From Diphasiastrum complanatum (taxonomy: Eukaryota; Streptophyta; Lycopodiopsida; Lycopodiales; Lycopodiaceae): 64,000 nt of DNA. The position numbers were made by a program, and so were the translations under genes. Below, piece after piece: positions 1-11,334 of this stretch (its first letter is position 1; every line of letters starts with the position of its first letter). The stretch is from assembly GCA_029204225.1 (NCBI GenBank), contig CM055095.1, positions 73,258,753 through 73,322,752 of the forward strand. The letters are read 5' to 3'. The notes beneath the pieces are model-generated. The model saw only the letters and a program-made list of their open reading frames with translations. It searched no databases and was not told where the DNA came from.

Positions 1-177
1 CCGAAACAACACGCAATAATCAACATTTCTCTCACCTGGAAAATAAGCATGCAGATAGCAAAGAAAACCTTTGTTAGTTCCGTCAAAAAATTCACGCTGA
101 TAGGACTAAAAGGGAACTTGCCATCCACCTTCGACATATAAACCAAAATCGGCTGAAACCAAAGGCCACATATATTA

Positions 178-180
<3 letters not shown>
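1..180. other. unassigned edge sequence
   Basis: No coding signature, RNA gene or recognisable element is visible on either strand. Confidence 0.5.

Positions 181-241
<61 letters not shown>
181..241. repeat. (CT)n microsatellite, about 30 units
   Basis: Perfect TC dinucleotide run of 61 bp. Confidence 0.99.
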
Positions 242-243
<2 letters not shown>

Positions 244-517
244 CTGGCATGACAAGAAGCTCTATCAACTAGAACATGGCTTATTTATCGAGATGGTAAG
301 ATTAGAATTGTAGACTGGAAGCTTATGGTTAACGAGAGCTTGACTTTTGAGATAGAATCTAAGTTAGAAAAATCTAGTTGTAAATAGTCTACGTACCATA
401 TAATCTTGGTTATAAAATCTCTTCTTAGTTAGATTTGTTTTAGTCCTTTGTTGTCTGGTTTCCATCTTATGTACCGGTTCGTCTTATATGCCCTTTGGCA
501 TGGAAAAGACGTTAATA

Positions 518-520
<3 letters not shown>
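242..520. other. unassigned spacer
   Basis: AT-rich sequence between two CT arrays; nothing coding recognised. Confidence 0.5.

Positions 521-581
<61 letters not shown>
521..581. repeat. (CT)n microsatellite, about 30 units
   Basis: Perfect CT run, almost the same length as the array at 181-241. A serine/leucine open frame across it on the plus strand is a product of the repeat, not a gene. Confidence 0.99.
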
Positions 582-584
<3 letters not shown>

Positions 585-888
585 CTCATGGGGGAAGACA
601 TAGTGTTGTAGACTACTTCATTGGTTCACCGGCTTTGATCCCATTCCTTCATACCTTCCACATTATACCTCCTACCATCTCTGATCACTCCCTCTTGCTT
701 CTATCCCTTGGATATCCTATTACCATGGTCACGACACACCGACCCATCCGTCACCCTCGCTCTACTTTCTCTCAGTCAAGTCTTCCCACTTACATCTCGT
801 CCTTAACCACTTTTCTCCATGACTTTCCCTTCACCTCCTCGGTTGACCATACATGTTCTGCAAGCCGTTGCTTAAGATATACATTTTC

Positions 889-1260
889 TTACTCAAGCTG
901 CTCCACCCGCTCTTTGACACCCACGAGATCTAGAGCCAATTTGCCTTTCGCCATTTCAAAAAAATGTAGTTGTTTCTTAATGCTGAGGATTTCGTTTCGG
1001 ATAAAACCAATATCATAGGCATAAAGGCTCTCAATAGGCTTGAAAGGAGTGTAGTCGACCATGGACGGCTGATGCGTTTCTGTGATAGCAAGTAGATTGC
1101 CAGTGAAAATAGAGGGTGCATCAGTAATGCCTTCTAGTGCAGCTAGCGGTGGGATTGCTGTACGTGAAATAGCATCCCCCTCCCTCTCAGATGATGGAGG
1201 AGGAGAAGGGGTGAATAGAGGGGGGGGAGTAGGGGTACCCCCCTTTTTCTTGGGTGCCAT
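889..1260 (-). pseudogene. proline-rich/coiled-coil ORF, probably transposon ORF1 or gag debris
   Basis: A 123-codon minus-strand frame opens with MAPKKKGG, runs through a Pro/Ser-rich stretch and ends in a charged helix with heptad-like spacing (IRNEILSIKKQLHFFEMAKG and on), closing at a TAA. The basic start, Pro-rich linker and coiled coil recall ORF1 proteins of LINE-like elements or gag precursors, and it lies directly downstream of a LINE reverse-transcriptase scrap on the same strand. I do not recognise a specific family. It may equally be a fragment of an unrelated gene. Confidence 0.3.
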
Positions 1261-1329
1261 GGCCAATAGTGCTCCAGATATGATCTGAGATGCCGGTGTC
1301 ACTCCAAAAACAGCCACGGACTCTCTCAT

Positions 1330-1560
1330 ATAGTGGCATCACTGCCAAGATTGTGTCAGTAGAAAAACCAAGATCACGTAGACGCTGATTGAGAGAGATC
1401 ATGGTCAAAGGCTTTCCTGAAGTCAACAAAACAATAGTAGACCCGCTCTTTCCTGTGTCTAGCCTCCTCAATAATGGCCCGAAGGGTGAAGATATGATCT
1501 GTGGTGGAGTAGTGTGCCCTGAAACCCGCCTGGCCCAATGCATGTAATCTCCTAGACTCT
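1330..1560 (-). mobile_element. non-LTR retrotransposon (LINE) reverse-transcriptase remnant
   Basis: Read on the minus strand, one frame gives QAGFRAHYSTTDHIFTLRAI and then CFVDFRKAFD. These are the conserved GFR..RSTTDHI and FVDFxKAFD (first catalytic Asp) blocks of LINE reverse transcriptases. After KAFD the reading shifts to another frame (SLNQRLRDLGFSTDTILAV and on), which fits the next family block, so a frameshift is present. The palm motif with YxDD is absent, so this is a short dead fragment. Its 5' side abuts the GA array at 1567. Confidence 0.75.
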
Positions 1561-1563
1561 GCA

Positions 1564-1566
<3 letters not shown>

Positions 1567-1604
<38 letters not shown>
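1567..1604. repeat. (GA)n microsatellite
   Basis: Perfect GA run of about 19 units directly against the LINE fragment. Confidence 0.98.
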
Positions 1605-1606
<2 letters not shown>

Positions 1607-2720
1607 AAAAGCACAGTTCCTCTTGACAAGTCAAAAGCAAACCTTTTAAACCCTTTATTGATCAACCAACAAGGAAAAACAAAGCTAAAAAGTATATACA
1701 GTACACATAAGGCACCGTAAAGTAAAACCTAGCTCAAGACATCCAGCTAGTACCTGCCACCATCCCGTCACACAAAACTACGCAAGTTAGCACAATGAGA
1801 AAGACAGGTGTCAATGCTGAACGTCAGTTGTTATCCTTGTACAAAATAAGTTTACGAACTTGACAGCATGATTCTAGTTTGAAATTAATAGTCCAATCTT
1901 CTCATTCATGCTTAGTTTGCAGCGATAGGCCAAAACCTGACTCAACCGTATCAAGGCACTTGCCATACTGATCGGTATTGCGGTATTGGTCTCTATTGAT
2001 CACTTCAAAACTTTTTTTATGTATTAAAAGTTAACTGTATCTATTACCTACTTTAGCAAATTAGGGTAAGCCTGGACACGTACTAAGGTATTAGGGCAAA
2101 TCCATGCCATACTAATCCTTGTGCCTATTGAACGTCTCCAACAAGTTGTGTACTGGTGTCATGACTCCTAACCATATCCATGTTCTGGCCAACTCTACGA
2201 TTTATATATGTAGCACATGTATGTTATGACATGTCATGATCAAATTCCAATCCATATGAATGCTAAGACTCCCGCACAAATCCATGTGCTCCAAGACTAC
2301 TCATGCCAGAGACCCTAATTTTTTGGACTTAATCATACACTTGCATTGACTCAATCAAAAAGAACCAAGAGAGAGTATTTTTGGAGTACCAGTCTAAATG
2401 CCATATAAGCTCTGATTTGTGTTTCTATTTGTGTAGCAAAAACAACTCCTACTTATAATGATAAACAAGTAGCTTATTAACAAAACCAATGCCTCTTATA
2501 TTCGTACATGAATCAGCTATATCCAGGGTCCAAAACAAACTCGTGGATCAAGCCAAAACTATGTCAAAGATTCAAGTGCCCAAAGTATATCGAGAAGCTG
2601 AGAAGAACATTAGAGTTAGCATTCAATCCTCTTCAACCTGTTTTTCAAGTGATGAGAGTTTGATGCCCTCCGATTTGAAAAGAGCTGCCCACATTTTTGT
2701 CTCTTCAACATGTTTTTCCA
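1605..2720. other. intergenic, nothing recognised
   Basis: AT-rich, stop-dense on both strands; no domain, RNA gene or terminal repeat seen. Confidence 0.5.
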
Positions 2721-2744
2721 AGAGAGAGAGAGAGAGAGAGAGAG
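2721..2744. repeat. (GA)12 microsatellite
   Basis: Perfect AG run of 24 bp. Confidence 0.97.
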
Positions 2745-3744
2745 CCTTCAGGGTTTTCTCGAGTGTTTCATTGTACATTGTAACATGTATTGTGTGACAT
2801 TAATGTTTTGAGTGACGAGTAACAATGATCATTCTTTCTACTCATGTATGTAATGTGGTAGTTACTAGCTAGTGTTACAAATGATATCAGATAGATCATA
2901 GCTAAAACTGCATGCAACAGATGGATCAAGAACCCTAAATTACAAGTAGCACAGGTATTGTTGGGTAACAAGACTAAGGAGTTGCACGTCAGGATTCAAA
3001 TTTCACTATCGACTAATCACGAATTATAATGTACCCATTAACACTAAGAAAGCACTTGTTTTTGACATGATCGAAGGGTAGAAACTCGGGTGGGGGGGGG
3101 ACCCTAAAACCGATTCGCCGGTTCGAACCTGGAGAAGTTGATTCTTTCCCGATTCAAACCCGATTCAAACATGGTTCAAAAAGGCGATTCGAAAGGTACC
3201 ATAAAACATTGCTAGTATCTATGCTTAAAGCCCTATTACCTAAGTTCTAACCCTAAACCACCAAGCTCCAACTTCCAACTATTAACTAAATGGTAGCCAC
3301 TAATTAGTAAGTACTAACCACTAAAAAGGATCAATGCTTACCGCTGACTTCTAACTTCTAACTCCTAACTAGTTGCCAAATCCAACCACTAATAAGTACC
3401 CACACCCCTCTCACAATGCCCACACTCAACCCCATCAATCAAGATCTACCATCTATGATCTTCATCTCTCATATCAAAATCAAGCTATCAATGTTGATTC
3501 ATCATTCTTGAATGATCAATGATCAAGGATTCAAGATTCAATGCACAATCATTGATCTTGAAATGCACATTGATGTATCATGTTTGCACATTGCACAAAT
3601 TTCAAAACACAAATGTTTAAACACCCTAAACCCTCAATGAAACCATGGCAGATTTTTTTGCTCCAATTCTAATAGCTGTTGTAAAATGATGATGCTAGAA
3701 TAGCTTGAAATTATGAACTAAGGAACCTAGTGATGTTATTTTCA

Positions 3745-3747
<3 letters not shown>
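2745..3747. other. intergenic, low-complexity AT-rich
   Basis: Contains short reiterated words such as variants of CTAACTTCTAACT at 3320-3380 and CCGATTCAAAC near 3155-3175. A GGTTCGAACC word at about 3120 resembles a Pol III B box, but no partner A box was found. No gene seen. Confidence 0.4.

Positions 3748-3811
<64 letters not shown>
3748..3811. repeat. (CT)n microsatellite, about 32 units
   Basis: Perfect run followed at once by a GCGCGCGC tract. Confidence 0.99.
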
Positions 3812-3814
<3 letters not shown>

Positions 3815-4420
3815 TGGGCGCGCGCGCGGTTCTGGCCGTCCTCGGGCTTTCCAGGAGAGGCCAGTTTGAACCGGCCCACCGGCCCCAAACAATCAGGAGG
3901 GGGACGATGAGGGCTCAGAAGGGGGGGGAGGATCTTGGGGATGATTATCTGGAGGAGTAGTGGGTAAAGGAGGGGGATACAGAGGGAGAGGAGGAGGACG
4001 TGAGAGGGGCAGAGGCACAGGGAGATGACTTGGTCGATCTCTTGGTGGACCCAGATGCAGAGACAGGGGCCGGCATAGGGGGGGTGTACCAAACGTTCCA
4101 TGAGGGGGGCTTTGAGTAGACTTTATGTCAAACGGTGCAGGAGGCTGTTGGCTAGGCATCGTCCCAGTGGGTAGGGCCATCCCATGGTTTAGGAACGCAA
4201 GGTCCCGATATGCAAACACGTAGACCTAGACAGAGATCACCCTTGGGCAGAGGTAGGGGCAGCCAGAGGAGGACGGGAGGGGGGGAGTTAGCCAGACGTG
4301 GGGTGGGGGGGGGGGGGAGCACTAGCAGCGGAGGTAGCCACAGTGCAGGGTTCCCTCACATTCATCTACTGACTCCTTTGGTTTAGGCAGCACAGACTAG
4401 GATGATTCTGATTATGGGGA
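3812..4420. other. strand-skewed purine-rich tract with G-runs
   Basis: The plus strand is strongly purine-rich with many GGG to G14 runs (for example 4302-4318), which could form G-quadruplexes. The minus strand therefore has an open, proline-rich frame (3893-4219). Its composition explains the open frame and no domain is recognisable. A decayed retroelement ORF1 like the one at 889-1260 is possible. Confidence 0.4.
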
Positions 4421-4538
4421 CGATGACGAGTCTTGGCTGAATTTTACTTTTCATTATGTTCACCAGACATTATTGTACTCCATTTACGGTGCCATATGGC
4501 CCAATTTTATATATGGTGTTTCTTTTGCGCATGTGCAG

Positions 4539-4543
<5 letters not shown>

Positions 4544-4606
<63 letters not shown>
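4544..4606. repeat. (GA)n microsatellite, about 31 units
   Basis: Perfect GA run. Confidence 0.99.
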
Positions 4607-4608
<2 letters not shown>

Positions 4609-5565
4609 AAGTAGGGTTTGGCATGGTTCAATGTGCATTTCACTGCATTTCGGTAAAGTTCAGTTGCACATGTCCATTCAGTAAGGCGAGAGGTGCTTGG
4701 GAAGCACTCAGAACGCAATATCAAACGGTGATCAACCCATTGTGGATGATGTTCTCAAGGACCAAATTGCATACAATCTGCATAGAAGACAGTGAGATAT
4801 CAAGTTTAAACATGATTTCAGTTACTATTGCTAAAGTGATGCTTGTATATTTGGATCAAATCAACCAAACGAGGGGCACACCTCACAATACTAATAAAGA
4901 GGGCACATGAGGTAGGGAGGCCAATAGGAATCTATATTATAATGATAAAGATAAAATAACCTAGTAGTAGAAATCATATACTATATAGTAAGTACATAGT
5001 AGTAAATTTGTTTCAAGATAGGGTTTGTGTTGCACGAGTATCAAAGAATTGCAAAACTATTTTACTAGGTTAATTTTTAGATCTCATATCTAAGAGATAA
5101 ACTACATGAAAGGTCATGCATGCTTCTTTACAAGTATCAACTAAATTCTTCACATTCATTTGTCTGTGATCTAAGAAGTAGGCTCTTTCAATCCCTTGTA
5201 TAAAATTTTCATTGAAAAGAGCCAAGGGTACTGTTTGTAGAGCTACTACAAGACATGTAAACATAGAGAATAACTCTTGTTCATGTAAACATAGAGAATA
5301 ACTCTTGTTCTGGCTATTCAAGCTGTTAGATACAAAACTTAATCGATCTCGCTTCAACCGTACAAAACATGATAGGCGTAGAAACTGCACTACAATTTAA
5401 AACTTGTACTTTCACATTACCTCCCCCGCCTTTTTTTAAAGAAAAGAGAACACCAAGCTACAGAAGAATGAAAGGGGACTAGAGCAATATCCGTCAGGTG
5501 TGTTTCGATCGAACAACATTAAACTTAATAATAGGAACAAGACGCAAAAAAATAGTGGCACTTAC
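4607..5565 (-). other. probable intron 1 sequence of the transporter gene
   Basis: Lies immediately downstream, on the minus strand, of the donor site at 5564-5565. No second exon of the transporter family was found here or further left to position 1. A short 23-bp direct repeat (TAAACATAGAGAATAACTCT core) occurs at 5257-5309. Confidence 0.4.
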
Positions 5566-5739
5566 TTGAAGTCCGATAAGCACGCAGTCAATGGCGACTA
5601 GAAGAATACTAAATCCCCTGAACCGGGATGCCTGATTACTGTGGTGACGATCATATGCTTTTGATACTGTCCGTACGCTGGGAGAGTCATCCGTAACTTG
5701 TGCCCCACACACCTTGCACTGCAGCATACCATTCTTCAT
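5566..5739 (-). CDS. CMP-sialic-acid-transporter-like nucleotide-sugar transporter, exon 1 (partial gene)
   Basis: The exon encodes 58 residues from ATG (5737-5739) to a GTAAG donor at 5561-5565, ending in phase 0. It begins MKNGMLQCKVCGAQV, contains VSKAYDRHHSNQAS and ends ILLVAIDCVLIGLQ. This matches the N terminus of plant CMP-sialic-acid-transporter-like proteins of the NST/DMT family: MKNGM start, CxxC pair, SRAYDRH block, and the first membrane helix ending GLQ before the exon junction. Those proteins have about ten membrane spans and exchange nucleotide sugars across the Golgi membrane. An upstream in-frame ATG at 5763 would add eight residues; I prefer MKNGM because it is the family start. 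Later exons were not found, so either intron 1 exceeds 5.5 kb and the gene continues left of the window, or this is an orphan exon. Confidence 0.75.
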
Positions 5740-6544
5740 CTCTCTCCCCCCTATCTCTGTCACTCCGGTGAGTTACTGTGATAAAATACGAGAACCGAAG
5801 TGCAACTATGTAATTTGCATCAAATAATTTTCCACAAAAAAGATAATTGGTTCGATTGAATCATCAAGTCTTCCCAAAAGAGGTGCCAAAACTGCTCCAA
5901 AACGCTTAAAATCTGTCTTCTAAACAAACTGAATGGTGAGCTCGATAAAATTTTCAACTGAATTTATTTCCTTCAGACCAACGAAAGGAAGAAACAAGAT
6001 AATCACTGCTTCTATTTTGTGGCGATAAAGAACTAGATCTGCAGGTGCATGTGCATAAAAATTAGCCGAAGCTAAATTTATCGTAAACTACAAGGATGAA
6101 AGCTGAAAATAAACTTAATATTGCAACTTCAGATCTAGGACAACAATGCTGGACGGTGTCAGGTGAGGGTACGAGCCAGTGAAGAAAAGAGCGAAGAGTA
6201 CTATTAAGGCAACTAACAAAGCACATCTCGAATGTTTGAGCACAATGAAGGACAATGAAGGCTTTAATTACAAACAAGAAACAGAAATTGCTGAAAATTA
6301 CGGAATAAGTCCAACAGAAGACAAGACGCAAATTGAACAAGAAATGAAATGGCAAACAGACTGATCTGTTAACGATCCACGCCAAGGGACAGCATGGAGG
6401 TTGTGTGTGGAGAATGAGCAGTGCGAGAGAAGAATGGCAGAGAGCAGCATGCAAAAGCGAGAGGGGAGGGAAAGATCGAGATATTTTGGTTACCAGTGTG
6501 AACACGGATTGATTGGAGCCATGTTCGGGTATCCATAAAAGCAA
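5740..6544 (-). promoter_or_regulatory. probable 5' leader and promoter side of the transporter gene
   Basis: Upstream of the MKNGM start the minus strand is pyrimidine-rich around 6370-6480 (TCTCTCGCACTGCTC-type stretches), as in plant 5' leaders. A 160-codon frame at 6062-6544 is open but hydrophobic and unlike any family I know; I read it as leader or leader intron. No TATA box could be fixed. Confidence 0.35.
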
Positions 6545-8757
6545 ACACTAAAAAAGGGCCTTTTCAACCGCCGTTGTTATGGCTTCTCTAAACTTAAGGC
6601 TTGATTTTTGGCTTTTAGAAAAACAAAAGCAGGCCTTTTTGGGCCACAATGTCCATATTGAGTCGAGTGGGCCTTATAAATTGCTTTTACTATTGTAGCC
6701 CATGCACCTTGAGTGGAATGAACTCTAGAGACGAGGAACTTAAGCCAAGCCACGACTACGTGTCCTTTTTATGTGGTGGAAACTTCACTAAAAAAAGCCC
6801 TTCTCTCAAATTTAAAAGTTGCATACAGCTTTTATGGCGAGATTGAGTTTTTATGGCCCACACATGTAGGTCTTCTACTGGATGTAGTTAGCTTGTATAA
6901 GGCTCATATGGAGGCTAGATATTTTGAAGAGGAAAGATATACATATATTTTATATGGATAGTTGGGGCATTTATGCCCGTTTTTTAGACTACTTAAAAGC
7001 AAAATAGGCAGCTCTCCTGCAACCTACCATTTTCATTTTCTAACATGATTATGTTTCTGAAATGGAGATTTTGTTTCATAATGATCATGTGAAAAAAGCC
7101 CAACTATCCATTACGCAATGGAAGGAGCTCAGGCAAAATGTCTTCTGCCCAAGTCCTTCCATAATACATTACACTAGGATCTCAAGTTGCATGTTTTATT
7201 AAGGCATGGTAAGGATAAATATGGTTAAAAAAATTGTGATAGTGGACAATGGAAATGTTACGAAGACAATCATTCAGTCTTTCGAAACAACTAAGTCTTT
7301 GATTCAAGTATTTTCATGGTCAAACCTCAACACCTCCATTGTGAAAGTAGAATGTCCAGAATTTGATGACATGATGAGATATCACTTTCAACCTCATAAT
7401 CTATAATTCACATATTCTTTCAGCTCATAAAACAAATTTCGAGGTGTTTGCAACCAATAAAATTTGTATGGATATCGCTTAACAATCTCCACGTGCAGAC
7501 TGAATGGCATAAAATGCACGTCACTTTACTTTCTTTCTTGAGAGTTTTTATCCTCTTCGCAAATTTACATGAACATGCCATAGGAGACTTTGATAAATTT
7601 GGAACAATGGCTATTCATGCCTAACTATATATGTTAGGTCACTTCTAACATGAAGAGTTGTCCCATTTTTTAAGAAAAAGACAATGTGCCTCTCCCAAAC
7701 AACTTTATGGTGGACTAAGTTGGTGAGACTTCATTTTTGCCTTAGAAGTAGTTTGCATGTAGGTGATTGTTGAATACTTTGGTAGTTAAACAACCTAGAG
7801 TTGACTAGAAATTTTCTTTTTATGTTTGGCTTTGATTTGTATATATCTATGTATGACGATTATTTTGCCAAATTGAGGTTGAAACTTCAAATAATGAGTC
7901 CTAATAGGATCGTTTTATTAGATAAAAGGACCTACTACTAATGTTCTTTGACATCGTTTTTATTTTATATGTCTATTCAAGTTACTTTGACTGCAATAGA
8001 TGTCTCCAATGGGTTCCAACAAGGAACAAATGGTTGATGATCTTTGACCTAGGATATAAAATTTCTTCTTACGATAGCCTAACTTTGATCGACGTCTTTG
8101 AGGCTATCATTAGTACTTGCATAAACGTGATGTCCTTTTTTTTGGAAGACATTTACTTTGCAAAACTTTCCTAGGCCTATGTCAAGGAGATATTCATATA
8201 CGAAGAGGAGATGACAGCTACTGCTTTGTCGTAATTTTGGCCTAATCATGACAAAACATGTGTACTTGACCATTTGACCTCTAAAGCCAAAATTGGGCCT
8301 ATCACGTAGTGACACCAAGATGCTTGACTAGCAATCTTTATGATACCCCTAAAGTCAACATTATAAACTATTTCTAACTATTTTACACTGGTGGGAACAT
8401 GCTCCACACATGTGAAATGTACTCACAAACATAAAATCATAAACTCACCAAGATAGATTTTTGACTATTTTTCACAACTGTTTATGTTGTATTGGTAGGG
8501 TGATGTTTCTTTGATCACTTTCCCAGGTTACCCCTACATTGATTACTTTGTTTGATTCTTCAAATCCGGCAAATGAGTGGCTCCTGATGGATTGTTGGTT
8601 CAAACTGAGTCAATTTCTCTGCTAGTACTTCTTTTTCTTTTGGCACCAACTTTTCTTCCTATGTGATATCCATCTTGCTAAATAGAATATTCACGATCAG
8701 TTCTATTTTTGGCACTTCATGTTTTGTTATCTTGAAGGGTTCTTCCTGATGATGTAA
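6545..8757. other. intergenic, nothing recognised
   Basis: AT-rich. Several AAAAAGCCC/GGGCC words at 6600-7110 resemble those at 29740-30080 and suggest a decayed dispersed repeat. Short open frames (for example 7206-7406, 7941-8174) show no family similarity. Confidence 0.4.
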
Positions 8758-8856
8758 CTACGTATTAACATCTGTTTGTGGATTAGGTACTTCAGTTGCA
8801 ACTCTAGCGGCTTCCAATTCCTCTTCTTCTTGCAACTGTTTAATCCATTGCCTCAT
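8758..8856 (-). pseudogene. start of a retrotransposon gag-like frame
   Basis: Just 3' of a tRNA-iMet primer site, a 32-codon frame begins MRQWIKQLQEEEELEAARVA and stops at TAG (8758-8760). Position and Glu-rich start suit the beginning of an LTR-retrotransposon polyprotein. Nothing convincing follows, so the element is broken or truncated. Confidence 0.4.
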
Positions 8857-8863
8857 GTTTTGT

Positions 8864-8876
8864 GGCTCTGATACCA
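8864..8876 (-). promoter_or_regulatory. retrotransposon primer-binding site (initiator tRNA-Met)
   Basis: The minus strand reads TGGTATCAGAGCC, the classic sequence complementary to the 3' end of plant initiator tRNA-Met. A second, slightly shorter copy (TGGTATCAGAG) lies at 8910-8920, 44 nt nearer the LTR. Confidence 0.8.
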
Positions 8877-8924
8877 CTTTGTGGGATAAGATGAATGTAG
8901 AATTATCAACTCTGATACCACATC

Positions 8925-9468
8925 TGTTGACGTTTTGGATTGAGGTCAACTGATGAAACAAAAATTCTTAATAACATGATCGTGGATTACTTAGAAAATG
9001 GAGTTTACGAGTTGTTCTTTTGTGTTGAATCAAATTATCAGTGTAGGAGTCTTAGACTGCTGTGAAGAAGAGATTGCAAGAAACGATTAGGCGTCTGTGA
9101 TTGCCATGCAATCTTCCTAATATTAATAACCTGATTAAGAAGAGAATGTAGAAAATAATTTAGGTGTCAGAGACAGCCATACATTTCTATGATAATAATG
9201 TTTGTGTAAGAGGAGTGAGAGTTATTATCATTCGACAAGAATGCGATAGTATAGAACAATAGCGAATCTGTATAATAATGTTGTAAACACAACAATCAGA
9301 TCACAATACAATTGCGCTAAGAAGCGCGTGATCCTACTTACAGATTCAAAACAATTGCTAACGTTCTGAATATCTCTATCTCTCTCTATAATCACTAACT
9401 CTGAGAAGTCAGCTTCTGAAAGACCCGTTCTGGTCATTGTATCTCTGTGAAAATAATTTGTAACTACA
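8925..9468 (-). mobile_element. probable LTR upstream of the tRNA-iMet primer site
   Basis: Bounds are inferred: minus-strand TGTAGTTACA at 9468 and CAACA at 8925, next to the primer sites. No second copy was found, so it is either a 5' LTR with a lost body or a near-solo LTR. It interrupts the 3' side of the gypsy gag fragment on its right. Confidence 0.4.
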
Positions 9469-9566
9469 TAATATCTTCAATCGCTCATTTACATTTATAG
9501 CAACTGGAAGATCTTGTATTATTCTAGCTTTACATTTACAAGATTGCTTGACAGTTGATTAAATGA

Positions 9567-11310
9567 CTAATTAACTGGGCTTTGCTTGATTGTAATCATA
9601 TTCAATGGAGCAGTTACCGGCGGTAGTTTTGGTCTTGCTGGACAATCCTTGTAACAATGTCCATAACCGCACTCTCGACAGAATGGGACAAACTTGCCTT
9701 TGTTTGAACATTCCGCAACTCTGTGATTTTCGGCACATGCAAAACATCCAAGTGGTGCTCTAGTCCACTGTCTAGCCTGTTGTTGTTGCGCACCAGCATA
9801 CATAGCATACTACTCTAAAGGACCAATTTTTTGTTCAGTATTGTAATTCCAGTGCTCATTTCCAATTGAGGAATCTACTTCCATTTGATTCGCAGAAGGA
9901 GCATGCTGTGCTTGTGGAGTTGGCAAAGCTAGTCATTCAAGAAATCCAAGGCCAAAGTTTTGAGCCTGGTTTTTAGGATCAGGTCCCTTGTAGGTAGTAG
10001 GTTCCCGATATTGAATCTTGCGTATCTTTGCTAGATAATCCAAGGATTAAACGAGCAAAAGGTTGTTTCATGTCTCGTAGAGTTGCACAGATGGCAAATA
10101 GTATCCGTCATTCATGTTTTCATTGTTGGACACTCATTTATGGTGTGATTCCCCACACAGATTGCACATCAAACATTTTCCCGACTAGGAAAAGTTTTAG
10201 CAAACTTTTCACCTGCTTTGGCACTCTTTTCTTGTTGCTCTTCCAATGTCTTCATCTTCTCATCGAACTGTGACTGCATCTTTTCCAGCTACATCTGCTA
10301 CTTTTGACCAAGTTTCTCGAATTCGTTAATCATCAACTCTATTGTTGCATTGATATTCGTAGATGCAATAGTGGCAGATGTTGTAGTGGTTTGTCCCATT
10401 GTATATGGCATCATTCCAATATTTGATTCGCCATCATAATCTTCATCCTCCTCTCGTATCGAATCGTCTATAGCATGTTGTAAAGACACATAATCAGTTC
10501 GGCGTTTAAGCTCGCATCTAATCCTTTTAGGTAGGTCTGCTAAAAACCACATGATCATGGCATGATTATTGATTAGATTAGGATCACACTCAGATCTGAG
10601 GTGTTTAACCTGTTCACTATAATCTCGCACTCCTTCCTTTTTTTTCCATTTAAATTTTACTTAAAAGTGAGAAAGGATCTTCCATAAACTTTCTGGGTTT
10701 GAATCTTGTGATGAGGCCAGCTTTGACCACTTTCCAATCCATATGTTTTTTTTTATCTTGGTTATAAAACCAATCTTGTGCTGCTCCAGTTAAGGCCATA
10801 GGAAATAGCTTAAGTTTATCTTGTGGAAAACTTCGCCATAAACGTCACATGATTCCAAATAGATTTTGAGAAGTCTGATTAGATCATATAACCCATTATA
10901 CTTTGGTATCTCTAGACGAGGTGATCTTCTAACAATAACTGGTGGAACATTCAACAGAAGTTGAGGTGGCTGCTAATCATCATCTCTATGTATATCAGAC
11001 ATCTTTGCCACTAAAGACAATGAGATTGGATCTAGATTTTCCAATCAACTCCTATCTCTGATCAGATCTGTAAAAATTCTATCACTTGACAATACTCAAA
11101 TTTCTGATTTTTTTTATAAACGAACTTGATCAAGCGATTGACACATCTAAAATAAGAATTTCTCATAATCAATATCAAATTGTAACACAATGTTCCAAAA
11201 ATTTGACAACAACTAGATCAAGTAGATCAGAACTCAAAACAAGATGCCTGAATGCAAGCTAACATCCATCCATGCATCAAATACAAGCTGAAAACTGAAA
11301 AATTGGCATA
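9567..11310 (-). pseudogene. Ty3/gypsy retrotransposon leader and gag, degenerate
   Basis: Minus-strand reading gives, from right to left, a leader, a gag segment (10298-10630; YSEQVKHLRSECDPNLI, MWFLADLPKRIRCELKRR) and a Cys-rich tail (9567-9803) with the zinc knuckle CRECGYGHCYKDC (CX2CX3HX4C). A segment of the same family at 60409-60900 reads through more of the same gag region, so the frames here have been broken by small indels. Gag packages element RNA into cytoplasmic particles. Pol is missing on the 3' side, where the tRNA-iMet LTR begins. Confidence 0.75.
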
Positions 11311-11311
11311 G

Positions 11312-11333
11312 CTCCCCAAAAATGGTGCCAAAA
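11312..11333 (-). promoter_or_regulatory. Ty3/gypsy-type primer-binding site
   Basis: The minus strand reads TTGGCACCATTTTTGGGGA directly after a terminal ACTACA. It resembles the TTGGCGCCGTTGCCGGGGA primer site of Athila/Tat-type plant elements with several changes. Confidence 0.5.
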
Positions 11334-11334
11334 T

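Noticed and set aside
488-1018. 176-codon plus-strand frame across a CT array
   Set aside because: Opened by the CT repeat and antisense to the coiled-coil frame; no family resemblance.
3105-3135. tRNA gene from the GGTTCGAACC word
   Set aside because: No A box or cloverleaf could be formed around it.
3742-4219. Proline-rich minus-strand frames as a gene
   Set aside because: Fully explained by the purine-rich opposite strand; no domain, no start context.
6062-6544. 160-codon hydrophobic minus-strand ORF
   Set aside because: Lies upstream of the transporter start, with leader-like pyrimidine-rich sequence and no recognisable domain.
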